Shown piece after piece: positions 48,329-57,315 of a DNA stretch of 64,000 bases (its first letter is position 1; each line of letters opens with the position of its first letter). The DNA comes from Arthrobacter sp. NIO-1057. GTDB taxonomy: Bacteria > Actinomycetota > Actinomycetes > Actinomycetales > Micrococcaceae. The notes beneath the pieces were generated by a model. That model searched no databases. It worked only from the letters and a program-made list of their open reading frames with translations, and was not told where the DNA came from. Where the stretch lies: assembly GCF_900094805.1 (NCBI RefSeq), contig NZ_FMAT01000001.1, positions 1,188,196 through 1,252,195 on the forward strand, given 5' to 3'. Position numbers and translations under genes: made by a program.

Positions 48329-48943
48329 TTAGTTCACCGAGTCTTCGGCGACAACTCGCTTAAGCGCAGCTGAGGCGTGTGCTTGCAGATCGAGGTTGCC
48401 TTGGGAAACATCCCAGCGCCAGAACAGTTCGCCGTTGACCAAACCGTAAATACGCGTTGAAGAAGCATACGCCTTCGCGTTTTTGCTGCGTAACAGACCT
48501 TCAGTTGCTAACTGGATTCGTGGTCCGTCGATCAGTCCGTAATAGAGCTCAGACAGGCCACCAGGATGGACGATGTGCGCTTGAATCTTAAAACCTTCTT
48601 CGGTGTGAAGCTTCTGCACATCGTCAGCTGAACGCAGCACCGGGAAGATGTCACCCGGAGTCATACCCGGGCCAGCGTCAGCGTCTTGTTGTTGTCGGTC
48701 TAGAGACCAGAAACCGTTTTCAACGGCAAGGATCCGCAACTTCGTTCCGTCGGCCTCGGTAAGCCACGCTTCGCTGCGGTATTCAAGATAAGGGCCGCCA
48801 ACGTCACGGAAAGTGACTTGCTGCCAAAAGTACTCGTCCTCGGCTTCGCCTTCGCCAAGTCGACCAGCACCTTCCCAAGTGCCGATGAGCCATGCGAAAG
48901 GTACTAGTTCCGGGGTGAGGTCCGTAGGGAGATCAAATGCCAT
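48329..48943 (-). CDS. Nitrobindin-like FABP-fold protein
   Basis: The 204-residue protein has LIGTWEGAGRLGEGEAEDEY near residue 20, the GTWxGxG motif of bacterial nitrobindins, and a ten-strand beta-barrel pattern. HASAALKRV near the C terminus contains the proximal His expected to bind haem. Members isomerise peroxynitrite; haem binding here is inferred from the motif. It is co-transcribed with ygfZ. Confidence 0.88.
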   Translation of the reverse strand: MAFDLPTDLTPELVPFAWLIGTWEGAGRLGEGEAEDEYFWQQVTFRDVGGPYLEYRSEAWLTEADGTKLRILAVENGFWSLDRQQQDADAGPGMTPGDIFPVLRSADDVQKLHTEEGFKIQAHIVHPGGLSELYYGLIDGPRIQLATEGLLRSKNAKAYASSTRIYGLVNGELFWRWDVSQGNLDLQAHASAALKRVVAEDSVN

Positions 48944-48980
48944 GGACTACTCGCTCCTAAATTCGTCAGTAGAGAAATGA

Positions 48981-49015
48981 AAAACAGCGCACACGTTGTT
49001 GTGTGCGCTGTTTTT
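48981..49015 (-). terminator. Intrinsic terminator directly after the 39-residue ORF
   Basis: AAAACAGCGCACAC and GTGTGCGCTGTTTT form a perfect 14-base stem with loop GTTGTT. On the minus strand it begins within the stop codon TAA of the small ORF at 49014 and ends in TTTTTCAT. It also works on the plus strand. Confidence 0.92.
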
Positions 49016-49133
49016 ACTTCTGACCCTGGAAGAGGCGCTTGACTACCAAGCCTGCGAAGCCCGCCATGCCTAGACCGGCGATAACAACTAGTGCCTGGAA
49101 GAAAATTTCGAGTGCAAGATAATTTTCATTCAT
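49014..49133 (-). CDS. 39-residue single-TM membrane protein
   Basis: The ORF has ATG at 49133 and TAA at 49014, below usual length cut-offs. It encodes MNENYLALEIFFQALVVIAG followed by LGMAGFAGLV and the basic tail VKRLFQGQK: one hydrophobic helix (about residues 9-30) with a positive C terminus. The stop merges with a perfect intrinsic terminator. The composition is membrane-protein-like and the arrangement makes it a real transcript. The ribosome site (AAGATGAAG) is only fair. I recall similar short proteins in related genomes but cannot name a family. Confidence 0.75.
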   Translation of the reverse strand: MNENYLALEIFFQALVVIAGLGMAGFAGLVVKRLFQGQK

Positions 49134-49199
49134 GGCTTCATCTTAGCGCGAGACGAAGCATAACTTCGACACACGTGACGTACCGCGCATCATGTTGCG

Positions 49200-49940
49200 C
49201 TAAATAAACGCCAGAACCTCCATGGCATACCAGCTTGCGGCACCGCTGATCAGAATAATTCCGCAGGAAAGACCAAGAATTCCGCTGATATTCCGAACGC
49301 TTCGGCTAGCCAGTGCCAGCGCACGTAATGACCCGACAAGTAGCCCAACAAGCAGGCCAATGACTGCACCCTGGAACCACAGGATATCTATGGGCAATGC
49401 ACTGGCGGCCGCGCCTAAAGCAACAGCTATAAGTGGTGCCAAGATCATGGTCATTCTGTTGGGCAAGCGGGTAACAACGACTGCCCCGGCACCAAGCAAA
49501 GAAATAACTGTGGTGATGGTGAGCCCAAACCCATAGCCGACTTGCGCGCTGGCGACCCATGCTGAACCTAGGACGCCCAACACCATACCGGTAACGCCAG
49601 AGACGACGCCGGCCAGTCGGCCTTCTGCTGCAGCTCCGCGCAAAACTTGCGAGATGAATACCAACAGCACTCCGACGGCGATAACTTCTACGCTATGTGA
49701 CATGACCGAGGAACCGGGCATAAATACTGTTGCGGCAGTTGCAACTAGTGAGCTTAGGGCCAGAATAATGGTGATTGGCCATGGGGCATCAGAGCGGACC
49801 ATTCGCGGCCAAGTGTAGGCAAAAACCAGCTGTAATATTGCGGTGACCATACCCATGGGCCATGTCAGTTCTGAGAGGCTTGCAGCCCCGGTTATTAGGG
49901 CGACAGCAACTAGCCCGCACAATAAAACTTTGATTCTCAA
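49200..49940 (-). CDS. Polytopic membrane protein of unknown function
   Basis: The 246-residue protein has about eight hydrophobic helices over its whole length, with short loops and few charges. I recognise no family. Its last helix ends FI. It is divergent from glnR, 126 bases apart; a shared promoter region is likely. No signal for a transporter motif is visible. Confidence 0.8.
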   Translation of the reverse strand: MRIKVLLCGLVAVALITGAASLSELTWPMGMVTAILQLVFAYTWPRMVRSDAPWPITIILALSSLVATAATVFMPGSSVMSHSVEVIAVGVLLVFISQVLRGAAAEGRLAGVVSGVTGMVLGVLGSAWVASAQVGYGFGLTITTVISLLGAGAVVVTRLPNRMTMILAPLIAVALGAAASALPIDILWFQGAVIGLLVGLLVGSLRALALASRSVRNISGILGLSCGIILISGAASWYAMEVLAFI

Positions 49941-50066
49941 TCTATGTTTCCTGACGGTAATGTGTCTGCATCTGCGTGTTCACATGCATGATTCAACGAA
50001 TTCATTCCTTATACTGTGACACGTAAAGATGATTAATTCGCAACCACTTGGCAGGAGGACGAGCTA

Positions 50067-50735
50067 TTGGCCCACCTACTGCTACTTAGCAATCATGCCG
50101 AAAATGCTGCCGAAGTTCTTCCAGCACTCGAATTACTACTGCATGAGATTTCTTTTCTCCCGGCCAGCACCGAATCACTGAATCAGGTTCCTGAATGTGA
50201 CGCCATCATCCTAGATGCGCGTACGGACCTAATTCCAGCTCGGTCTTTGGCACAAATCCTCCACACGAATCTTAACTTGCCGCTATTGCTAGTTGTTAGC
50301 GAAGGTGCGTTGGGGATCTTGAATTCTGAGTGGCACGCAGCTGATTTTCTCTTGCCCTCGGCCATACCGGCAGAACTTGACGCGCGTATCCGTTTGATGC
50401 TCGCAGCTAGCCCCGTCGTCGCGCCTGCTCCAGAACCAGCAGAGAACACTTCAGGATTGCGCATTGATGAACTGAGCTACACCGCTCGCATTGATAGCCG
50501 CATGCTGGATCTTACCTACAAAGAATTTGAGCTTTTGAAGTATCTAGCTCAGTACCCAGGTCGAGTGTTCACCCGTGAACAGTTATTGCATGAAGTCTGG
50601 GGTTACGACTATTACGGTGGCACTCGCACCGTTGATGTTCACGTCCGTCGTTTACGTGCCAAGCTAGGCACTGACCACGAACAACTCATCGGAACAGTTC
50701 GTAACGTCGGTTACCGTTTCCATACCGAAGCATAA
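50067..50735 (+). CDS. glnR: GlnR-type OmpR-family regulator
   Basis: The 222-residue protein starts with TTG after AGGAGG at eight bases. Its N-terminal receiver-like domain has Asp50 in AIILDARTD but lacks the acidic pair and Lys of normal receivers, as in mycobacterial GlnR. The C-terminal winged helix carries DLTYKEFELLKYLAQYPGRV, LLHEVWGYDYYGGTRTVDVH and TVRNVGYRF. Its position next to mshD matches the GlnR-mshD pair of M. tuberculosis. GlnR governs nitrogen assimilation in actinobacteria. Phosphorylation is unlikely. Confidence 0.9.
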   Translation: MAHLLLLSNHAENAAEVLPALELLLHEISFLPASTESLNQVPECDAIILDARTDLIPARSLAQILHTNLNLPLLLVVSEGALGILNSEWHAADFLLPSAIPAELDARIRLMLAASPVVAPAPEPAENTSGLRIDELSYTARIDSRMLDLTYKEFELLKYLAQYPGRVFTREQLLHEVWGYDYYGGTRTVDVHVRRLRAKLGTDHEQLIGTVRNVGYRFHTEA

Positions 50736-50787
50736 CTTTCAGCTAATTTATGGCCAGTTCATTCATTCACCCACTATCGTGAAAGAC

Positions 50788-51744
50788 ATGAGTGAACTAC
50801 CGCAGACCACAGTATCGATTCACCACGTGCCCGCGGAGCTTGATGAGCGCACCCTGAGCGATGTCCGTCGCTTAGCTACACAAGCCCAGGATGTCGACGG
50901 TAATCCCCCACTGAGCGACCAAACGCTAGTCGCTTTAGCAGCCGATGAAACAGATGAGAACATCATCACGTTGCTCGCTGAAGTTGGTGAAGGCTCCGAT
51001 GCCGTTCTGGCGGGCATCGCAGTTCTTGTGCGAGAGGCACAAGATCAGCCATGGGTACTGGAACTCGTGGTTCACCCCAATCACCGACAGGCCGGTATCG
51101 GCCGTGCGCTGTTGAACAAGCTCAATGAGATTGTTGATCTGACCAAAGTACAAGCATGGGCCCACGGTGACCACGAAGCAGCCAAGAAGCTCGCTGAGAA
51201 GACTGGTCTGAGCCGAGTCCGCGAGCTGTACCGCATGCGTCGTGAAGGTACCGACTACATTGAGGAAGCTCCGGCAGATCGTCGTATCTCGATCCGCAGT
51301 TTCCGTGTGGGCGAAGATGAGCCTGCTTGGCTTGAGGCTAATTCCAAGGCCTTTGCACACCATCCGGAGCAGGGTTCCCTGACCCTCTCTGATCTCGATT
51401 CCCGTATGGCCGAGGACTGGTTTGACCCCTCAGGTTTCTTCCTGGCCTTTGATGCCGAGCAAAATCTGTTGGCCTACCACTGGACCAAGATTCACCCAGC
51501 TTCCGGTGACGCTGTTCGCCCCAGCGGTGAAGTCTATGTAGTTGGTGTTGTTCCCGAAGCACAAGGATTGGGCTTGGGACGGTCTTTGACCATCACTGGT
51601 ATCAACTACCTGTTGGAGCTCGGAGTCGACCCCGTCATCCTCTACGTCGATGCTGAGAATGAACCCGCTGTCAAGCTCTATCGCTCATTGGGCTTCACAC
51701 TTTGGGACGCTGACATTATGTATGGTCCGAAAACGATAGACTAG
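50788..51744 (+). CDS. mshD: Mycothiol synthase
   Basis: The frame starts at GTG 50779 or ATG 50788; neither has a strong site, and the latter (MSELPQTTV) is chosen, giving 318 residues. Two GNAT modules are present: the first with VLELVVHPNHRQAGIGRALL (acetyl-CoA loop), the second with VYVVGVVPEAQGLGLGRSLT. MshD acetylates Cys-GlcN-inositol to complete mycothiol, the actinobacterial thiol. It follows glnR by about 50 bases. Sequence supports an intact enzyme. Confidence 0.92.
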   Translation: MSELPQTTVSIHHVPAELDERTLSDVRRLATQAQDVDGNPPLSDQTLVALAADETDENIITLLAEVGEGSDAVLAGIAVLVREAQDQPWVLELVVHPNHRQAGIGRALLNKLNEIVDLTKVQAWAHGDHEAAKKLAEKTGLSRVRELYRMRREGTDYIEEAPADRRISIRSFRVGEDEPAWLEANSKAFAHHPEQGSLTLSDLDSRMAEDWFDPSGFFLAFDAEQNLLAYHWTKIHPASGDAVRPSGEVYVVGVVPEAQGLGLGRSLTITGINYLLELGVDPVILYVDAENEPAVKLYRSLGFTLWDADIMYGPKTID

Positions 51745-51828
51745 AAGTATCAGCGGTTTCATGTACTAATAGGACCGCGCTCACGAGGTGTTTTGGCATC
51801 TCCTCGCAGGAAGAAATGAGTTCAGCAG

Positions 51829-54045
51829 ATGACTAGCTCCCCCCAGGAAACTACTTCTCAATTACGCGACGTTCCCTCTTCTAAAGTCAATGAAGACAGA
51901 ATAGAGCCTGCTGATTCACTCCCGGATTTACATCCTGAGGGAGAATTTCAAAACGAACGTTTTCTCGATCGTGAACTGAGCTGGTTGCACTTCAATGCTC
52001 GCGTTCTAGAACTAGCAGAAGACACCAACCTTCCCTTGCTGGAACGTGTGAACTTCTTATCAATTTTCGCTTCGAACCTCGACGAATTCTTCATGGTTCG
52101 AGTTGCGGGGCTTAAGCGGCGTATTGCCGCCGGCTTGGCAGTTCCAGCAGCCAACGGGATGAACCCGGTGGATCAGCTGGAACTGCTACTGTCTTCAGCT
52201 CACTCGTTGCAGACCCGCCACGCAAACGTCTTTTCCGAATCGGTTGCCCCTGACCTAGCCGAACAGGGTATCCGTATTACAACCTGGGAAGACCTCTCAG
52301 CCAGCGAACGCGACGTGCTTTCCAAGTGGTTTGTTGCACAGGTCTTCCCTGTACTCACTCCACTTGCCGTGGATCCGGCACACCCATTCCCTTACATTTC
52401 AGGTTTGTCGCTAAACCTGGCGGTTGTTGTCCGTAACCCACTCACTGGCAAGCAACTCTTTGCTCGACTCAAGGTGCCCGATACCATTGCTCGCCTGATC
52501 AGCATCGACGGAACGCGAGCTGCGCATTCTTCACATCGCACCGCACGTTTCATTCCTCTTGAAGCACTGATCGCAGTACACCTTGAGTTGCTGTTCCCAG
52601 GCATGGAAATCGTTGAACACCACTTCTTCCGCGTTACCCGTAACGAGGACTTGGAAGTAGAAGAAGACGACGCAGAAAACCTGCTCCAGGCATTGGAGAA
52701 GGAACTGTTGCGTCGCCGCTTCGGCCCTCCGGTGCGTCTTGAAGTTGCGGATGACATCAATCCTGAAATCATGGATTTGCTCACCAGAGAACTGGGCGTA
52801 GACGAAGACGAAGTTTTCAAGCTCCCAGCGCCCCTGGATCTACGTGGCCTCGGTGTCATCGCTTCCTTGGACCGTGCTGAATTGCACTATCCAAAGCATG
52901 TCGGCCACACCTCAAGCCACCTGAACGAGTCAGAAACTGCTAAGGCCGCCAACGTCTTTGCTGCCGTTCGTCGCCGCGACATCTTGTTGCATCACCCTTA
53001 CGATTCCTTCTCAACGAGCGTTCAGGCGTTCTTGGAGCAGGCTGCCGCGGACCCTAAAGTCATGGCAATCAAGCAGACCCTGTACCGCACCAGTGGTGAC
53101 TCCCCGATTGTTGATGCTCTGATTGATGCTGCTGAAGCAGGCAAGCAGGTTTTGGCACTCGTCGAAATCAAGGCACGCTTTGATGAGCAGGCCAATATCT
53201 CTTGGGCTAGGAAACTGGAGCAGGCCGGCGTCCACGTGGTCTACGGCATCGTGGGCCTCAAGACGCACTCCAAGCTGTCATTGGTGGTCCGCCGCGAAGG
53301 CGACAAATTGCGCCGATACTGCCACATCGGTACCGGTAACTACCACCCACGCACCGCACGGTACTACGAAGACTTCGGTTTGCTCACTTGCGATGACACC
53401 GTCGGCGAGGATGTTTCTAAGCTCTTCAACCAGCTCTCGGGATATGCACCACGCTCCACCTACAGCCGTCTGCTTGTTGCACCCCGTTCGGTACGCACGG
53501 GCTTGTTGGCACATATCGAGAAGGAAATTGCCAACGCAAAATCCGGTATCGAAGCCAAGGTTGTCATCAAGGTCAACTCCATCGTTGATGAAGCCATCAT
53601 CGACGCGCTGTATCGAGCTAGCCAGGCCGGCGTCAAGGTTGAGGTCATCGTCCGCGGTATCTGCGCCCTGCGTCCGGGAGTACCGGGGCTGAGCGAAAAT
53701 ATCGAAGTACGTTCAATCTTGGGTCGTTTCTTGGAGCACAGTCGCGTGTTCATGTTTGCCAATGGTGGGGAACCGCTGGTTTACATCGGCTCTGCGGACA
53801 TGATGCACCGTAACTTGGACCGTCGAGTTGAAGCACTGGTCTCCTTGCGTAATCCTGAGGACGTTGAGGACATGATCAACCAGTTGAATCTGTACATGGC
53901 TGACACAACTGCATCGTGGCATCTGAACCCGGATGGGGAATGGACTCGCCACTCCCAGGACGAAGAAGGTAATCCGCTCACCGACATTCAGTTCTGGCTC
54001 ATCGATGACCATGCCCGCCGACGAAACAGTGGACGTAACAGCTAG
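51829..54045 (+). CDS. ppk1: Polyphosphate kinase 1
   Basis: The 738-residue enzyme has the PPK N domain ([20 protein letters not shown]), the middle domain, and the C-terminal phospholipase D-like domains with [18 protein letters not shown], the phospho-His region [19 protein letters not shown], and [12 protein letters not shown]-type sequence. It makes long polyphosphate chains from ATP. Its stop overlaps the start of the MutT1-type gene by one base. A fair ribosome site precedes ATG 51829; the earlier ATG at 51816 is in another frame and hits a stop. Confidence 0.95.
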   Translation: MTSSPQETTSQLRDVPSSKVNEDRIEPADSLPDLHPEGEFQNERFLDRELSWLHFNARVLELAEDTNLPLLERVNFLSIFASNLDEFFMVRVAGLKRRIAAGLAVPAANGMNPVDQLELLLSSAHSLQTRHANVFSESVAPDLAEQGIRITTWEDLSASERDVLSKWFVAQVFPVLTPLAVDPAHPFPYISGLSLNLAVVVRNPLTGKQLFARLKVPDTIARLISIDGTRAAHSSHRTARFIPLEALIAVHLELLFPGMEIVEHHFFRVTRNEDLEVEEDDAENLLQALEKELLRRRFGPPVRLEVADDINPEIMDLLTRELGVDEDEVFKLPAPLDLRGLGVIASLDRAELHYPKHVGHTSSHLNESETAKAANVFAAVRRRDILLHHPYDSFSTSVQAFLEQAAADPKVMAIKQTLYRTSGDSPIVDALIDAAEAGKQVLALVEIKARFDEQANISWARKLEQAGVHVVYGIVGLKTHSKLSLVVRREGDKLRRYCHIGTGNYHPRTARYYEDFGLLTCDDTVGEDVSKLFNQLSGYAPRSTYSRLLVAPRSVRTGLLAHIEKEIANAKSGIEAKVVIKVNSIVDEAIIDALYRASQAGVKVEVIVRGICALRPGVPGLSENIEVRSILGRFLEHSRVFMFANGGEPLVYIGSADMMHRNLDRRVEALVSLRNPEDVEDMINQLNLYMADTTASWHLNPDGEWTRHSQDEEGNPLTDIQFWLIDDHARRRNSGRNS

Positions 54046-55052
54046 TGTCTGAGCCTCAACTACACGAAGCCGCTTTGCGAGTTCGTGAAATCGTTCGCTC
54101 GGTAGATGCCGAGGAAATCACCCTTGGTGACTTCGACATCATCGCAGCTGGTGCCATCCCGTGGCGCATTGTTGACAACAAACTGCAAGTTCTTCTGATC
54201 CATCGTCCCAAGTATGACGATTGGTCTTGGCCCAAGGGCAAGCTGGATCCTGGTGAGTCCATAGCTGAGTGCGCCGTGCGTGAAGTGCGTGAAGAAGTCG
54301 GATTGCGCATTACGCTCGGTATCCCGCTCTCGGCGACAGCTTATTCAGTCAAGCAAAAGTCGAAGGTAGTGTACTACTGGGCGGCCAAAACCGACCATCG
54401 TACGCAGATTGACCCAGATGGCGCAGAATGCGACACCACACAGTGGGTGAGTGCCAAAAAGGCTGGCCAGCTCTTAACCAACCCCACCGATGCACAGCCT
54501 CTTGCGGACCTCATCAAGGCACACAAGAATGGGACGCTCAATGCAGTTCCGGTTTTGATTGTCCGGCATGCCAAGGCGAAGCCACGTGGCAATTGGACTC
54601 GTGCCGAGGGCGAGCGTCCTTTGGCAGCTACCGGACGTCGTCAGGCGCAGGCAGTTTCACGGATGCTCGAGGCATGGCAACCGGCCCATATCGCTTCATC
54701 CCCGTGGTTGCGTTGTGTCCAGACTTTGGCGCCTTATGCCAATTTGCATGCCATGAAAATGAAGAATGTCAGGGCAATCACCGAGCATTCGGCCAAGAGG
54801 CATCCGGAGAGAGCCCGTCGCGCCGTTCAGAAGCTTTTTGATAAATATCGTTCTCAGGCCATCTGTACACACCGACCAGTCCTCCCCTTAGTACTGGAAG
54901 TTCTGGCGAAAAACTCCTCACCTAAATTAGCCGATTGCTTACCTAAGGTAGACCCCTACCTTGAACCCGGTTCGCTAATTGTCGCGCAGCAAGTTCAAGG
55001 TGCAAAACCTCGGATTGTTTCCTTTGAAGTCCACGCCCCATTCCACGACTAA
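54045..55052 (+). CDS. mutT1: Nudix hydrolase/histidine phosphatase fusion (MutT1-type)
   Basis: The 335-residue protein starts with GTG overlapping the ppk1 stop. Residues about 25-160 are a Nudix domain with the box GKLDPGESIAECAVREVREE ending VGL. Residues about 168-330 are a histidine phosphatase domain with the RHAKA start motif and SSPWLRCVQTLAP. This two-domain plan is that of mycobacterial MutT1, which degrades 8-oxo-GTP and diadenosine polyphosphates. Proximity to ppk1 also matches mycobacteria. Catalytic His is present. Confidence 0.9.
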   Translation: MSEPQLHEAALRVREIVRSVDAEEITLGDFDIIAAGAIPWRIVDNKLQVLLIHRPKYDDWSWPKGKLDPGESIAECAVREVREEVGLRITLGIPLSATAYSVKQKSKVVYYWAAKTDHRTQIDPDGAECDTTQWVSAKKAGQLLTNPTDAQPLADLIKAHKNGTLNAVPVLIVRHAKAKPRGNWTRAEGERPLAATGRRQAQAVSRMLEAWQPAHIASSPWLRCVQTLAPYANLHAMKMKNVRAITEHSAKRHPERARRAVQKLFDKYRSQAICTHRPVLPLVLEVLAKNSSPKLADCLPKVDPYLEPGSLIVAQQVQGAKPRIVSFEVHAPFHD

Positions 55053-55057
55053 CTACC

Positions 55058-55091
55058 AGCAAGACCCCGCCTCGTGGCGGGGTCTTGCTTT
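55058..55091 (+). terminator. Terminator after mutT1
   Basis: AGCAAGACCCCGCC and GGCGGGGTCTTGCT pair perfectly around TCGT six bases past the mutT1 stop, followed by TTTAT. It ends the ppk1-mutT1 transcript. Confidence 0.93.
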
Positions 55092-55186
55092 ATGCTCTTG
55101 AACTGTCCACACCCGTTGCATTCGGCTCCGATTAGGGATAAGACTGTATTCAACAGATATATTCGATCGTCAATCGAGGGATAGCC

Positions 55187-55519
55187 ATGAATGCTCAACA
55201 ACCGCACCAACCAGTGGATAAAGTTGTGCATCAGGGTCTGCGCCTTGACCATGATGAAAGTCGCGGACGCTTTTCGCTGTGGCATGGTTCTACATTTGTC
55301 GGTTTCTTGGGCTACTACCAAGAAGGCGACGTGGTAACGATCCAGCACACCATCATCAATGAGGAATTTGGTCGCCGTGGATACGCACGTGCCTTAGTAA
55401 CTTTGGTACTGGATCGCTTTAATAATGAAGGACTGAAGATCATTCCTGAATGCAGCTATGTTCAGGATTATCTGCGTCGCTATCCTGAATACAACTCCAT
55501 GGTCGTCAAACCCAACTAA
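55187..55519 (+). CDS. Small GNAT-family N-acetyltransferase (YjdJ-like)
   Basis: The 110-residue protein is a minimal GNAT fold. EDVVTIQHTIINEEFGRRGY-like sequence (GDVVTIQHTIINEEFGRRGY) gives the acetyl-CoA loop EFGRRGYARAL, and PECSYVQDYLRRYPEY is the usual C-terminal strand-helix of this short subfamily. The substrate is unknown. It lies alone between a terminator and thyA. Confidence 0.85.
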   Translation: MNAQQPHQPVDKVVHQGLRLDHDESRGRFSLWHGSTFVGFLGYYQEGDVVTIQHTIINEEFGRRGYARALVTLVLDRFNNEGLKIIPECSYVQDYLRRYPEYNSMVVKPN

Positions 55520-55592
55520 ATTCGTTTCATGCGAGAAGAGTCATCTCGATCAGGTGTTCTTTGCAAAGTGCGGGTGAACTAAACTTGGTTGC

Positions 55593-56396
55593 GTGAACAT
55601 TGCGACGCCTTATGAAGACTTGCTCAAGGATGTGCTGGAAAACGGTACCTCCAAAGAAGACCGCACCGGAACCGGAACTATCTCCGTCTTCGGGCGCCAA
55701 ATCCGCTTTGATCTTCAAGATTCCTTCCCGTTGATCACCACGAAGCGGGTGCACTTCAAGTCGGTCGCCGCTGAACTGCTGTGGTTCTTGCGTGGTGAAT
55801 CCAATGTGAAGTGGCTGCAGGATCAGGGCGTGCGTATCTGGAATGAGTGGGCCGATGAAGACGGAGAACTCGGCCCCGTCTACGGCGTGCAGTGGCGTAG
55901 CTGGCCAACCCCAGACGGTGGCCACATCGATCAGATTTCTCAGCTGGTTGAGTCCCTCAAAAATAACCCCGACTCCCGTCGTCACATCGTCTCGGCCTGG
56001 AATGTCTCGGAAATTCAAAACATGGCTTTGCCCCCATGCCACGTTTTCTTCCAGTTTTATGTAGCCGATGGCAAACTCTCCTGCCAGCTTTATCAGCGCA
56101 GCGCAGACATGTTCCTGGGTGTGCCTTTCAACATCGCTTCCTACGCTCTGCTGACCATGATGCTGGCACAACAGCTGGATCTTGAGCCCGGTGAATTCAT
56201 TTGGACCGGCGGCGACGTGCACATCTACACCAACCACCTAGAACAGGTTAAGGAACAGCTCAGCCGCGATCCTTACCCGTACCCAACGTTGAGCTTCACG
56301 TCCAAGCCTGAGTCGATCTTTGACTACACGCTGGAGGACTTCAGCATCAATGATTACCAGCATCACCCAACCATCAAGGGAACTGTCGCCGTATGA
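55593..56396 (+). CDS. thyA: Thymidylate synthase
   Basis: The 267-residue enzyme starts with GTG. It contains the N-terminal [19 protein letters not shown], active-site Cys in [13 protein letters not shown] (about residue 149), and [20 protein letters not shown] with the dUMP-binding His pair in [10 protein letters not shown]. It converts dUMP to dTMP with methylene-tetrahydrofolate, giving dihydrofolate for the next gene. Its stop overlaps dfrA by four bases (ATGA). Confidence 0.97.
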   Translation: MNIATPYEDLLKDVLENGTSKEDRTGTGTISVFGRQIRFDLQDSFPLITTKRVHFKSVAAELLWFLRGESNVKWLQDQGVRIWNEWADEDGELGPVYGVQWRSWPTPDGGHIDQISQLVESLKNNPDSRRHIVSAWNVSEIQNMALPPCHVFFQFYVADGKLSCQLYQRSADMFLGVPFNIASYALLTMMLAQQLDLEPGEFIWTGGDVHIYTNHLEQVKEQLSRDPYPYPTLSFTSKPESIFDYTLEDFSINDYQHHPTIKGTVAV

Positions 56397-56968
56397 CCGA
56401 AGCACCGCGCCATGCCGAGCGGCTGGAACCGCTACTCGGAGCCATTTGGGCTCAAGCGAATAACGGAATCATCGGTGCCCAAGGGTCTATGCCATGGCAT
56501 GTCCCCGAAGACTTGGCTCACTTCAAGCGCATCACAGCAGGCCATCCTGTCATTATGGGACGCGCTACATGGAATTCCTTCCCGGAAAAGTTCCGCCCCC
56601 TTCCAGGACGTACCAATGTGGTCCTCACCGCCCAGTCTGATCTCCACGATCAGTTGCGTAGGGACGGCGCGGTTCCGGCGTCAACTTTGGACGAAGCACT
56701 AGCGTTGGCGCGCAAGGCTGATGGCGGCGAAGAGGTCTGGATCATCGGTGGTGGCAAGGTTTACGCGCAAGCGCTGGATTTGCTGGACGTCGCCGTGATC
56801 ACCAAATTGGATCTGGAACCTGCCGGGGACACTTCTGCGCCGCAACTGTCTGAAGACTTTGTTATCGGTGCGACTGATCCTTCACTAGATTCAGATGATG
56901 CTAATTGGCATGTCTCCTCCACTGGTACTCGCTACCGTTTTGAAACCTGGCTGCGCCAAAAGGACTAA
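56393..56968 (+). CDS. folA: Dihydrofolate reductase
   Basis: The 191-residue enzyme begins with [20 protein letters not shown] and has the active-site [20 protein letters not shown] with the substrate-contact acidic residue in PEDLAHF and the NADPH-binding GRTNVVLT. The coupled thyA-folA order is standard, since thymidylate synthase yields dihydrofolate. Length is a little above the 160-residue norm because of a longer C-terminal part. Nothing suggests resistance to trimethoprim, though it was not tested. Confidence 0.95.
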   Translation: MTEAPRHAERLEPLLGAIWAQANNGIIGAQGSMPWHVPEDLAHFKRITAGHPVIMGRATWNSFPEKFRPLPGRTNVVLTAQSDLHDQLRRDGAVPASTLDEALALARKADGGEEVWIIGGGKVYAQALDLLDVAVITKLDLEPAGDTSAPQLSEDFVIGATDPSLDSDDANWHVSSTGTRYRFETWLRQKD

Positions 56969-56975
56969 TACGAAC

Positions 56976-57203
56976 ATGAAAAAATACATCGGTGAGCTCA
57001 AGGAGCATCCAGAGGCACTCTTCGTGCTCGGCTACATGCTTTTTCCATTGCTCGCGTTAGCTGTCGCTGTCCTCGGGTTCTTCATGGTGCTCGGTGGTCA
57101 CAAGATCTTCGGTTTGATCTTGCTTTTGGTCCCTGCCCAAATCTTCATCTTTGCCGCGGTGTGGGCCATTAACAACCGCAAGCGACTGCTTGAGGAAAAG
57201 TAA
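56976..57203 (+). CDS. Small two-TM membrane protein
   Basis: The ATG at 56976 follows AAGGA; an extended frame to 56895 lies within folA and is not used. The 75-residue product has helices at about residues 17-40 and 44-65 and a basic C terminus (NNRKRLLEEK). No family is recognised. It lies seven bases after the folA stop on the same strand, so it is likely co-transcribed. Confidence 0.7.
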   Translation: MKKYIGELKEHPEALFVLGYMLFPLLALAVAVLGFFMVLGGHKIFGLILLLVPAQIFIFAAVWAINNRKRLLEEK

Positions 57204-57218
57204 AACTTGCGCTGTATC

Positions 57219-57260
57219 GAATCACACCTGAGCCCTGCTGGGGCTTGGGTGTGATTCTGC
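57219..57260 (+). terminator. Terminator after the thyA-folA unit
   Basis: AATCACACCTGAGCCC and its partner (GGGCTTGGGTGTGATT) form a stem with one mismatch around TGCT. The exit is CTGCTTTAAC, moderately T-rich. It ends the transcript that began at thyA. Confidence 0.8.
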
Positions 57261-57274
57261 TTTAACTGCTGTAA

Positions 57275-57299
57275 CGAACCGGGCTTCACGCCCGGTTCG
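57275..57299 (+). promoter_or_regulatory. Perfect hairpin just before asd
   Basis: CGAACCGGGC and GCCCGGTTCG pair perfectly around TTCAC, 17 bases before the asd start. Such a stem so close to the ribosome site could affect translation or end a second terminator; its function is not known. Confidence 0.5.
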
Positions 57300-57315
57300 C
57301 CCCTACCATGGAAAT

